Of a stretch of DNA of 64,000 nucleotides, positions 33,201 through 43,221 are shown piece after piece. The stretch lies in contig JASSKH010000001.1 in assembly GCA_031763025.1 (NCBI GenBank), forward strand, positions 13,907,265-13,971,264, given 5' to 3'. This DNA is from Macrocystis pyrifera (taxonomy: Eukaryota; Sar; Phaeophyceae; Laminariales; Laminariaceae). The translations under genes were made by a program, and so were the position numbers. The stretch's first letter is position 1; each line of letters starts with the position of its first letter. The notes beneath the pieces were generated by a model. The model was not told the DNA's origin. It saw only the letters and a list, made by a program, of their open reading frames with translations, and ran no database searches.

Positions 33201-35492
33201 AAAAAAACGGTACCCTGGCTGTCTAGCTCACGCAGTGAGAGACGTGCTTCACAACGTCGCCGCCAGCCGACGCCAACCCAACCTATATACCAGGTATATA
33301 ATGGGGGGGGGTTAACGGAACAATCACGGTTGATTGCTAAAGAAAAAGGAAAGTTAATTGTGGGAGGAATGTAGCTGGTATGATGTTCCGTGGCAGATGG
33401 CATGCGGGGGTTGAAGTACGGAGACGTCATTTTACCATTTTACCGATCCGATTATTTTAGCTAACCCGTGTTGATCAGGGATCGTACAGCCGGAGACGCC
33501 CAACGAGCGGTGAGCGTCGTGTGAGCGCTTAAGACGCTGCGGTGTCAAACGCAGGTTGCTGGCGACAATTATAGTGTGGAATGAGTCAGTTCTACCAGAG
33601 AAGGGTGGAGCTATGTTGAAATTGCAGGAGGTGATGTCCGGGGCCACCGCGAAGGAAGAGCGGTGTGAATTCTGTCCGTTCTTCGGTGAAGCTCAGCGGC
33701 TTTATGCTTGCCCCCAAAATGAAACTGCAGGTGTCCGGAGTTTGGCTGCTCGCCCACAATGTTTCCCGGCCTGGTCCGCTCGAACGAAACCCATCCCTCC
33801 GTCCACTGGTGCAGGAGTTCCAACATGCCGACCGTCCCTCCCCCACCCCCCCACCCCTTTCTCCTCCCCCCAGCTGGCAGTAGCGCTCATCGTCATGGGC
33901 ATGGTGCTGGCACACCGTTACGAGGAAAAGCCGCCTGTAGTGGGACTTGCGTTGGCCGCACTCAACGTTTTCTTGACGTCGGCCCTGGCAGTGCTCAACG
34001 GCGAGATGCTTATCGGTCATATGGAGGTAGGGTCTGGTTGTGCGTGCGCACGGGGGGGTTCTTTTGGGATGCTTGCCCTGGCAACCACTCGCCTCTTGCG
34101 TATTATCAATGTTAACCGTAGATATGTAAACGCTTCGGTCTGCTAATTTGATGTTGCTACCCGCCCGGCGCGGTCATCGCGGGCGCTTGTTGTGCAAGAA
34201 GTACCCCCTGCGCAAAAGCACGGGAGTCGTTGGTTCAACGCGCCGCGGGTTGGTAGTGGAATGTGGTCCGAACAATCGACTCCCTGACTGACTCAAGAGT
34301 GCTATTGATGGTGACTGCCTCTCCCCGACCCACATGCGCTGCTTGTTGGCCGCGACCCTCGTGTGTCATAACCTCCGTACAGCAGATGTCGCCAGTGGAG
34401 CTGATGTGGAGACTGGCGCCGCTCGGTCTAGGCCAGACGGTGTTCTTGGCGTTCGCTTGTGGAGAAGTGACCGAACTGAAGAATAATTTGACCTTCCTCG
34501 GCCCGATTTTGTATGAGGCCGCGGTGATTGGACTATTTTTCTTCGCGCTGCGCCTGTGCCTCCTGCAAGCGACCAAGGTCACCTCGCCTTTGACGATCAC
34601 CATCACGTTTACCGTCCTTAGGGTGTGTGCTCGTGTTTGCATGGAACGGGATGAAGAGTGGATAGGGCGTTGGAGCGGGGGGGGGGGAGTGGGGGGGGGG
34701 GGGGGGGACTCGATGTCATGCATGACCGTAGTCGTATGACCGGGGCGGGGTAGGCGCAGGCAGTGTAAGCTCTCTCGCTTCGTAGCGACGACGCTTGCAG
34801 CGGCGGTGACTTTTTCCATGCCTTGCTCAAGAGGAGAGGGATGTGGTTTCCCGCCGCGCTAGTGTTGCTCCCGGTTGCTTATCGCCTTTTTTCCAAATAT
34901 TATCTAGGCAGGGCAAGGCGACTCGGGCAAGTCAGTGGTGCTATCGGAATGTTCCTAGGGACCAACTACTGCGTTGGCTGTGAATCGATCGTAACGACGC
35001 TTGGGCGCCGCTCGATTCTCCACCTCGCCGTCGACGCCCACTAACGCTTCGAGACGGTCCGTCGCTCGCATGTATCCCTCTTTTGTTTAGCGTGTGTTGT
35101 ACTGCCTAGTGAGACTCACGCCAAGAACCCGCGTTTCAGTCGCTACGCTACGCGTGCTGAAACGTTTTCCTCGTTTCCGATTGAACGCTTTCGATCGCCA
35201 TTGTCGCCCGTCAACACCGCGCCAACAACATCAAACGCCGCCCACCACAACGGCCATGTCACCTATAATATGGTATCGCACGACCGTCAACCCCAACCCT
35301 CAGGTTCTGGTTGCAGAGTTCACTGACTTCCTGTACATCTCTATTTCCGGCGTCCGTATGTTGGGCTTCATCGTAGTGGCCGCAGCCGTCATCCTCTACG
35401 CCGTGCTGACTGTCGCCGAGCGGTTACGCCCGTTGGCACAGGCACCCGACCTATCCCCCCCCCCCAACTCAGCAAAGGGGACACACGATTGA
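30297..35492 (+). CDS. Candidate spliced host gene: polytopic membrane protein (about 8 TM)
   Basis: I infer six exons, all phase 0: 30297-30476 (ends TTG|gtgagc), 31476-31568 (cag|...AAG|gtgagg), 33874-34026 (pyrimidine tract, cag|...GAG|gtaggg), 34386-34622 (cag|...AGG|gtgtgt), 34832-34930 (aag|...CAA|gtcagt) and 35304-35492 (cag|...TGA). Each codes for one or two hydrophobic segments, such as SLWIFAAILVSSAF, LAVALIVMGMVLA, GLALAALNVFLTSALAV, EAAVIGLFFFALRLCLL, FPAALVLLPVAYRLF and GFIVVAAAVILYAV. The tail is Pro-rich. Exon 1 (FQEVFFRFA) recalls TM3 of APH-1, a gamma-secretase subunit, but the other exons do not fit APH-1 order, so I do not name it. Missing exons are possible in the two long introns. 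An alternative last exon with an acidic/Ser tail ends at TGA near 32210. Introns carry C-tract repeats. Confidence 0.4.
31158..31281 (+). repeat. C-tract repeat, copy 1
   Basis: Carries ttgcctgcctagtcggtaaa, ggatgcgagggtctatggtc, actacggccatgcatgaca and ends in a poly(C) run. Partial at its left end. It lies in an intron of the candidate gene. Confidence 0.8.
32570..32780 (-). repeat. C-tract repeat, copy 2 (with internal duplication)
   Basis: Reverse orientation: a G-rich start, gtactcattgtcctgcacgg, then a second catgcatggccgtagtcgta, gaccctcgcatccctac and aggcagacattgcttgcacc. The end nearest the G tract appears duplicated. Confidence 0.75.
32791..32990 (-). repeat. C-tract repeat, copy 3, near full length
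   Basis: Begins with about 16 G, then tgtactcattatcacgcatg, and runs to gaagggtgagctgcatccta and ctaagaaccgc. It is the best full-length match to the plus-strand copy at 36003. Confidence 0.82.
34673..34740 (-). repeat. C-tract repeat, short copy
   Basis: Two long G runs followed by actcgatgtcatgcatgacc and gtagtcgtatgacc; the rest of the unit is absent. Confidence 0.72.
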
Positions 35493-36002
35493 GGGGAGTG
35501 CGGTCGAAGCGGGAGACGTGAATTTCCCGTTGATCGACGCAAAAGTGCAGAGCACAGCAAGCCGACGAGAAGAAAAAGACCCCGCAGCCTACACGGCGGA
35601 ACGCGGGTGGCAACAGCCATAGGCGGAGGAGAAATCGCCGACGAGACTGTAATAGGGATCGGATGTATGCTCTACGGTAATGGTGGCGCCTATTGTTTCT
35701 GAGGTGAACAAAATGAGATTAAGTGTTGGGTTAGGTAGTTCCTTAGTGTCCTTAGTCCTCAAGCCTTTCAGGACTGCAGTCCTTTCAGGACTGCAGTCCT
35801 TAAAAGGGGACCTCATCAGCCAGAACTATTTTGGGCCGTACAATGCGACCTCTGTTTATCGTAGCATGCGTCATCGCCGTTTTGTAGTATTACGTTTGTT
35901 TTGCGTCGCGCGCTCTGTCGGATGCCCCCCCCCCCCACTAGAAAATAAATCAATTCATTGACGCTGTCATCCATATGCAAGAAAATCTGCCTCAAAAGCT
36001 GT
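35493..36002. other. Intergenic; MITE family 2 fragment
   Basis: Contains caggactgcagtcctt twice in tandem at about 35767-35803, followed by aaaagggg, a remnant of MITE family 2. No ORF supported. Confidence 0.45.
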
Positions 36003-36198
36003 TCTTGGTAGGATGCAGCTCACCCTTCACGCGACTCGCCCAACACCTCACGGCGCTTCGCGCTTGGTGCAGGCAATGTCTGCCTGGTCGGTGAAAACCC
36101 GACGTGCTCCGTCCTGGCATTGTAGGGATGCGAGGGTATATGGTCATACGACTACGGCCATGCATGACAATGAGCAACCCCCCCCCCCCCCCCCCGGA
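36003..36198 (+). repeat. C-tract repeat, copy 5, near full length
   Basis: Starts tcttggtaggatgcagctca and ends catgcatgacaatgagcaa plus about 18 C. Same unit as 32791-32990 in the other orientation; about 195 bp including the tract. Confidence 0.82.
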
Positions 36199-37669
36199 AA
36201 AATACGCGAATGTGACATGGAGAAGTTTGGTACACTACAGTAGATGGTATGTTACGAGAAAATGATCGCTAACCTAGGAAACAGATGGTGGCCACAGGCG
36301 GCCAAATAGGAAGGGGATAAGATAAACAAAATGTTCCTATGTAATATATCGAAACGATGTAATGAGCGCCCAACTTTTGGAGGTGTCTCTACTAGGAGTA
36401 GGAACGGTGCTCCGTCTCGAAAGGATACGTGGTCAATGGTCAAATGACTAAGGTCAGCAAATGAATACCCCCCCCCCCCCCCCTCGTGGACTGCTGTAGA
36501 ACCCGTGAAACAGTTGGAAACCCTGCGTTTCCATGGTTGTTGCCGGCGGCACCGGGAAGTATTAGCTGATAGGGAAAGGAGGATACTTGCCGGAGGGAAG
36601 GAGGTAGGGATATTCCTAAAACGAAAGAATGGCTTGGCGTAGAACTAGTCCGGTTGCGATCTACGATGTTCGCGACTCATGACTTCGGTCAGGGGGGGAC
36701 GCAATTGTTTTTATAAACTGTACCAGATATTTGTTCTTGTTTGTGAGTGAAAGTATGCCGGTAATGATTTCCATCCGTTCCATTCCAAATCTCAGGGGAA
36801 AATCTCATGACACTGGGACTACAAGGGAGGAATTAAGGCACACTTATTCCCCTGACAGTCTCCTTTTTTGTGTTCGTGGTACGTAGCTTGTGTTGTGTTT
36901 CCTGTTTTCTCAACCTTTCCTTCTTCTGTGTGGAGTTTGTTTCTTAGTCTCTTTTTTCGCAAATATTATTACAGTATATACAGAAGCAGTGCGTGCTCCT
37001 AGCGCACTGTAATCGTTCCTGCTTCTTCCTTAATTCGTGTTCTTCTATTATCCCCACTACGTACTCTCCAGTGTCGACAGGGGTCTATGTTGGAAATTCG
37101 TTAGAAATTCGCTTTTTGGTCTGTCTGTGCCGTCTGTCTCTCTGATGGAAGTCGCACGCCACTGGGAAGGAGGAGGTGACTGGCGTACGCGTGTTTTTTC
37201 TCAAACTACCCGGAACGGTTGACACCCGTACACACATCATCAGCGGCCTGTGTGTCGAGACCAGTGTTGGAAAGGCTTAGTTGGGATAGGCGATGTTTCA
37301 GCCTTTTACGTATTAATACAAGCTCAACAGACACATACCTTAACAAATGGCGTCGTCGGCAGGGAATGGGTTTTGGGGTGCGAGTGGAAAATGCATCAAA
37401 TATGCCAGTACGACGCCGGATGTAAGGTCAAGGAGGGCAGGACATAGAGTATGCTCTGTCAGGTTTGCCTACGAGTTGGGCCGTTTTCGTTGTTGCTCAC
37501 GTGTGTTGATTTCTTAGAGAGATAAAAATAGCGGTGAGGTCCTTTCCACAAGATATGGAAGACTAAAAGCCACAGGCTTGTTTGCCTCTGTTTCAATTTC
37601 TGGGGACCAACGGAGAGTTTTTTCAGGTTCGACATGGTGAAGCCCACTGTGCTTTGGTAAAAATGCCTT
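36199..37669. other. No recognisable gene
   Basis: A further poly(C) tract after a degraded catgcatgac-like stretch is at about 36430-36483. An aacaaatggcgtcgtcggca motif at 37339, which also occurs in the tRNA-like repeats near 62.7 kb, is the only other notable word. Confidence 0.4.
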
Positions 37670-37766
37670 GTTATGGAGGGTGGTGAGATTCGAACTCGCG
37701 ACCCAAAAAACATGTCTTCCCGTCGACGCCATTTGTTGTGGTGTTAGCCTGTTGGGCTATACTGGT
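37670..37766 (-). repeat. tRNA-like (SINE-type) sequence
   Basis: On the minus strand, tagcccaacaggctaacacc resembles an A box and gagttcgaatctc (37685-37697) is a B box. Between them lies aaatggcgtcgacggg, also seen in the 62.7-kb copy. No paired acceptor stem, so a tRNA-derived repeat rather than a tRNA gene. Confidence 0.6.
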
Positions 37767-38089
37767 AAAAGGTCAACTAATCACCTAGAAGATCAACCAA
37801 TGTAGTACCCAAGCTAAGCCATATAACACCGACCCGAATGCCCTGATTTGGCCAACGCCCCGATTTTCAAGCCTTTTCGTGTACAGCCCGGGACAACTCT
37901 TTTATTCTTGTAAAACTGAGTCTCAGCTGCTGTAACTGCATGTCTGTCTGGCTGTCTGTATGGCTGTCTGTCCGCATGGGTTCTATTTCGAACACGTTCC
38001 AATGGTCGATATATAAGATCGTTACAGATGATATTCGTAAGACGTATTCGACCCTTACGGACCCTTATATACTGAAACATACCATACCA

Positions 38090-38320
38090 CCAGGCGAATT
38101 TAGCCATATATAACCATCCACGACACCGTACCATCATGCCATACCACATACCGTGTTTTTCCCATATACCATACCAACATACCATATCACGTACCGTGTT
38201 TTATTCCATATCGTATATCAAACCGTACCATCATACCATACGACCAACATATCTGCCATATCACATCCCGTGTTTTTTCCATATAGTATATCAAACCGTA
38301 GTACCATCATACCATGTATG
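38090..38320 (+). repeat. Degenerate ATACCATACC repeat
   Basis: Repeated accataccat, catatcacgtaccgtgtttt and catatagtatatcaaaccgt blocks. Likely a decayed minisatellite. Confidence 0.7.
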
Positions 38321-38569
38321 ACTTTGTACCAAATGGCCGTCTTTTCCGGAATAGTTCACTTTGCTCGTTTGGCCGCGGGTCTTTTCCCGTGCTTCCTGCA
38401 GCAGGGCCCGCAGGGGGGTGGCGTGGACAGTACGGTGCAAGCGTTGGCTCCGGCCGGGCTCCGTGGCACATGCTCTAGGTGGTCAAAGTCACGTGACCCA
38501 GCAAGCAACTCAGGGGATGGGATCCTACTTCCGAAAAGCCATCTAGGGGCTTGGAACCTACCCGGATCT

Positions 38570-39090
38570 TCGTATTTTTAGCTGCAAAGATTTTGTCCTT
38601 CTCGCTTCTTGCTGCAACTGCAGCAGCACGTGGCAGTGCTGCTGGAGCTCGTGCTGCTCGAGCTGCAGCAGTAAAACCACAGCAAAAACAGGCGTACGAG
38701 TGCTGCTCGAGTCGAGTGTTGCTCGATGTGTCGCTGGGTATTGCTGCTCTGCTGCTGAGTGCTCGTGTGCCCGTGGCTGCTTGGCCACGTCGTGCTCGTG
38801 TTCGTCTCGTGCTCGTTGCGCTTGAACAATCGAATGATCGTGGTCCCGAGTGTCTTTTTTTGCGGTGCAATAGGCTTGGAAACCTACTCATGCTCGTGCG
38901 CTCGAGTGCTGCTAGTGCGCTCGAGTGCTGCTCGAGCAATACGCAGCAGCACAAGAACAGCAACAACAGGCGTACGGGTGCTGCTCGAATCAAGTGTTGC
39001 TAGAGTGCTGCTGAGTGCTGCTGCTGCTGCTGCTGCTGAGTGCTCGTGTGCTCGTGACTGCTTGGCCACAAGACGTGAGAAATGGCTGCA
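38570..39090 (+). repeat. GCT/CTCGAG-rich duplicated low-complexity block
   Basis: A unit with caggcgtacgagtgctgctc, a gctgctgagtgctcgtgtg run and gctgcttggccac occurs at about 38690-38790 and again at about 38970-39070. Open frames across it are Ala/Ser- or Cys-rich and differ by frame, so they are not taken as genes. Confidence 0.75.
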
Positions 39091-39218
39091 TCGACCACGT
39101 ACGTACATACCAGGTGCATTTTTTTAGTATCTCGGTGCGATTCTCATCTTTTATCGGATCTTTTTACCACTTATTGCGCTGCGTGTACTAGCCGAGTGTT
39201 CACTACCCTTTGTACAAT

Positions 39219-39610
39219 ACGCCCGTGCCACACGGTTTGCTTATTATTCCGCTACTCCTGTTGTTGCTGCCGCTATTGCTACTCACAATCACGGTACAGC
39301 TGCTACTGTTGCTGGCACAGGTTGCTTTTCTTGCTGCTACCCTTATTTTATTTCTGCCCGTGCCACGCGGTTGCTTATCTTGCTGCTCCTGTTGTTGCTG
39401 CCGCTGCTGCTGCACACTGCTGCGCACAATCACGGTACATCTACTACTACTACTGTTGCTGCTGGTGCCTTTTCTTGCTGTGCTACCCAAAGTATAGTTT
39501 TGCCCGTGTCACACGGTGGCTTATCTTGGTGCTTCTGCTGATGACGCTCCTGCTGCACACGGTCACGGTATAGCTACTGCTGTTGTTGCTGGCGCAGGTT
39601 GCTTTCCATG
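39219..39610 (+). repeat. Three tandem ~140-bp units
   Basis: Units begin near cccgtgccacacggt (39223), cccgtgccacgcggt (39358) and cccgtgtcacacggt (39504). Each continues with gttgcttatcttgctgctcc-type and cacggtac-type blocks. Rich in CTG. Confidence 0.82.
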
Positions 39611-39784
39611 CTGCTATTTTAAAAGTTTTTTTTTTGTGTCCGTTCGACTGATGTTTTTATCACACCCTGGCCATTTCGTGTACCAGTATATTTTGTACCG
39701 GGTGTTGATTACGTTGAGCGTGTATAGGGTTGTCCATCAACTCATTGTCGAGCTTGATTTGTTTTGATTGATTCTTTGATCTTC

Positions 39785-41360
39785 CTCGGACGAAACATGT
39801 GCAGTTCATGCAGATCATACAGATCCCATCCGGTGAAGATGTACATATCAAACAGACCAGGATCCCACTCAGGTACACACGTGCCAAATATTACAGATCA
39901 TACAGATCATACAGATCCTGCACAAGTCATGTAAACCCACCGATAAACATGTGCAGATCATGCAGATCGCACAAACCCCATGTCGGTCATGATGGAACAT
40001 ATCATATAGATCACATATATTCCACACAGGTAGATCATACAGATCCTGCAGATCACTATCACACATATCAAGTTCCCACTCAGGTACACGCGTGTAAAAT
40101 ATCTATCTCATACAGATACCACCCGGAAAATATGTACAAATCACACACAACATCCTCCTCAGGTACACACAAGCCAAATATTACAAATCCTGCAGAGCAT
40201 ACAATTCCTGCAGGTCATGCAAACCCACCGATAAACATGTGCAGATCATGCAGATCACACAGACCCCTTCCCGGTCAAGATGAACAGATCACACAGATTC
40301 CACTCAGGTAGATCATACAGACCCTGCAGACCACACGTATGTCATGTGTACAGATCATACAGATCCTGCAGATTACACATAGGTAAATACCACACAGATC
40401 AAGTTCCCATTCAGGTACAAACGTGTGAAATATCTACCTCATACACACCCCATCTCGGCTAAACATGATGTAAACAAGTGTGAAGTATCCAGATTTTACA
40501 GATCATACAGACATACCGCAGATCATACAAATCATACAGATCTTGCAGATCATGCAGACCCACCGATAAAAACGTTCATATCATGCAGATCGTGCATACC
40601 CTATCCCGGTGTACAGATCATACAGATCACGCAGATTCTACTCGGGTAGATCATACGGATCCTGCAGATTATACAGATCCTACAGATCAATGACACCCAC
40701 CGATAAACATTTGCCGATCATGCAGATCGTACAGACCCTATCTCGCTCAAGATGTACAGATCAGGCAAATCGGACAGATCCCATCCCGGTCGAAACGCAT
40801 TGATTGTACAGATCACACAGATTCTACTCGAATACACATCCATGAAATTTTAACCACACAGACCCCTTCGGGCTAAGCATGTGCATGTCATTGACATCAA
40901 CCATATCTCACCTGGCACACAAGTGCAAATGATAAGGAACGTACATGTCTCCCCAGGCAAACTAGATGGAGTGTGCAGATAATAGATCCTTCAGATCATG
41001 CCGATAGATCCCCCACATCATGCACACATGTCATTCAGATCATCCCACTTGGCACGCAAGTGTAATCATAAAGACCAAACAGATATCACCGCCAAGAAAA
41101 GGGTGATACATCTACAATATACAAATTGTACAGATCCTTCAGATCATGCAGACCCACCCACGCAAAGCTATTCATCAGTTAATCACGGTAAATGTATGTT
41201 CGATTATCATGTGTAGTACATACAGATCGTGCAGACTCTACCCTGTAGAGGTGTTCAGATTATCAAGGATCACACATACTCCGAAGTATATATATATCGA
41301 TGATACAGATCCCACCCAGGCGATAAATACCTGGATGATACAAATCCCGCCAATTTCCTT
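39785..41360 (+). repeat. Long degenerate minisatellite of ACAGATCATG units
   Basis: Ten-base words (acagatcatg, cagatcctg) are nested in a higher-order unit marked by acccaccgataaacatgtgc at about 39930, 40223, 40557 and 40687. The His/Arg/Ser-rich frames across it simply translate the repeat. Confidence 0.88.
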
Positions 41361-41478
41361 CTGAGTTCTACTCTTTCCTTTGAGCAATAAAGTAGCCCAT
41401 GCCACCTATTCGCCAAGCCATGCGAGAGCATCGAAGACTAGACTACTCCTCTTCGCCTTTAGCTATATTACACTACTA

Positions 41479-41584
41479 TTACGGGGGACCATAGTAAACA
41501 GGACCAAATGTTGTTAGTAAAAATACCTAAATATATAGGTTTTTTATGTATGCCATAGGTCCTGTTAACTATGAACCCCCGTAA
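41479..41584. mobile_element. Small MITE (family 1)
   Basis: 106 bp. ttacgggggaccatagtaaa is inverted as taactatgaacccccgtaa, and TA flanks both sides (41477-41478 and 41585-41586). No coding capacity. Confidence 0.88.
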
Positions 41585-41739
41585 TACTGTAACCCATTCC
41601 TCATTTTTCTCCGAGATCATTTTTACTCAAACCAGAGGTGCAAAGGTTTTTCCTGCGTCTCCCTTTTCAACTTGCGACACCCTCCAGATTTCATGTTTCA
41701 TGCCACCCACATCCCGAAGGGGAGCTGTGTACTAACATG

Positions 41740-42290
41740 CGATATCACATCAAATACACAAGAAGAGCATACTTTGAAGGTGCAAGGTGATGAGGTGATA
41801 AGTAAGGTGAAGGTGCGAGGTGGTGAGGTGATACATGAGGAGGTGAAAGCGCAAAGGGATATCAATGGCACCAGGGAGCAGCAGCAGCCGCAACGGCAGC
41901 AGCAGCCCCAGCAGCCACGTCTGCAACAGCAGCAGCACGACCAAGCGGGTCCGCTAAGCGCTTGCAACGATCGCCCCGAAAAATAACAGCAGCAGCATCA
42001 AGTTCACAAAAGCATATGCCTTTAGGGCGACAGAGCAGGAACGGGGATAGATACTGCTGTACCAAAACGCTTGTTGCCGATCTCTTATATGACGAGATGA
42101 CGAGCGATGGCAGAGCGTCAAGTGCACGAGAGGATATTATATGCCTGCAGGGCGACAAAGCAGGAACGGGTATAGATACCATACTGCTGTTCCAACACGA
42201 GAAGTACACAAGAGCATGCTAGCGCGCGACGAGCAACACCACAAGTACACAACAAGAGCATTCCTTGAGGGCGACAGAGCAGGATGAGCT
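41740..42290 (+). repeat. Imperfect repeats (GGTGA words; ~135-bp units)
   Basis: Repeated aaggtgatgaggtgata words lie at 41778-41850. Three decayed units share agggcgacagagcaggaacg (about 42025, 42150 and 42268). A CAG/CAA-rich stretch is at 41878-41940. Confidence 0.65.
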
Positions 42291-42945
42291 TAAAAATTCA
42301 TAACTATACAGTCGATTACTTTTTACTTCGCCTTCATTTTGCGATCCTCGTCGTATGTTTCGGTGCTCTCGTGAATAACCCCGCTGTTGAATATACATGT
42401 CAATCTGTCGTTTGTGTAAACAACCGAGATGTTTTTCACTGGCCAACAGAGCGTCGTCAGCTCTCTGACCGCTTGTTGGGGATCTCTTATTATATTTCGT
42501 GATTGGGGGCCGCAGAGTTCACCGGGCGGATCGCCATCGTGTGAGCGCTTACTACCCGCCAATTGATATTTAGTTGGGTTGGGCGTTGGAATTACGGCCT
42601 GTGTGCCGGGTTGTGCTGCGCATGCAGTGTGTGGTGTTTGTTGTGCTGCGTGTGCTCGATATAGTCGGGGAAAGATTGTAGTCGATAATTTCCAATTACT
42701 ACGAGAGGCTATCGGTTGAGTCACGCGTGCTGGATCGGGGTGCTCCTCCACGCCGCCGACATTGCTGCTGCTGTTTGAGGGTGATAGCTGCGAGTTCATA
42801 CTACACCGAGAAGCGGGTTGTACTTGGGTTGGGGGTTTGGATCGTATGGCGGTGCTCTACGTGTGTTGTTGCTGCAGAGCTGCGGCTGCTCCTGCTGCAT
42901 GCTGCGGCAGAGCTGTGCGGTGTGTTGTACGATGTGCTACACTAT
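42291..42945. other. No recognisable gene
   Basis: The minus strand carries a 158-residue frame (42323-42799) with no known domain or low-complexity bias; it is left unassigned. The downstream part is GCTG-rich. Confidence 0.35.
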
Positions 42946-43221
42946 CGTTAAGATATTGTCTTGTATGAGATTGAAAGCCCGGTAACTACCTGGGTTCAGT
43001 CACTGAGAACGTATTTGTAGTACCTGGAAGGCGTATCTTAGACGGAAAACCAGGGTTTTCCAGAGGAGCACGAGCTTGGTCTCAGTCTCCGCGTGCACGA
43101 AAGGCATAAAACTGCTCTTCTTCTATAGCTAAGCAAACAACACATGTGAGTACAATGTTTACCGACTCAAAAGGCAGACCTGTCCAGGGATACAAAGTGT
43201 CCCGCAAGCTTGATCTCAACA
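42946..43221 (+). repeat. 5' LTR of the gypsy-type element
   Basis: 276 bp. Starts gttaagatattgtcttgtat (after one base) and ends gatctcaaca; the ends form a short inverted pair ttaagat/atctcaa. About 16 differences from the 3' LTR, mostly transitions. Confidence 0.9.

Noticed and set aside
33554-33729. Extra exon before 33874
   Set aside because: Plausible splice sites exist, but the phase does not fit the neighbouring phase-0 exons.
38551-39127. Ala/Ser/Cys-rich frames of 120-170 residues
   Set aside because: Produced by GCT/CTG repeats; each strand and frame gives a different homopolymer-like product.
39799-40311. 170-residue His/Arg/Ser-rich frame
   Set aside because: It is a direct translation of the acagatcatg minisatellite; other frames are equally open.
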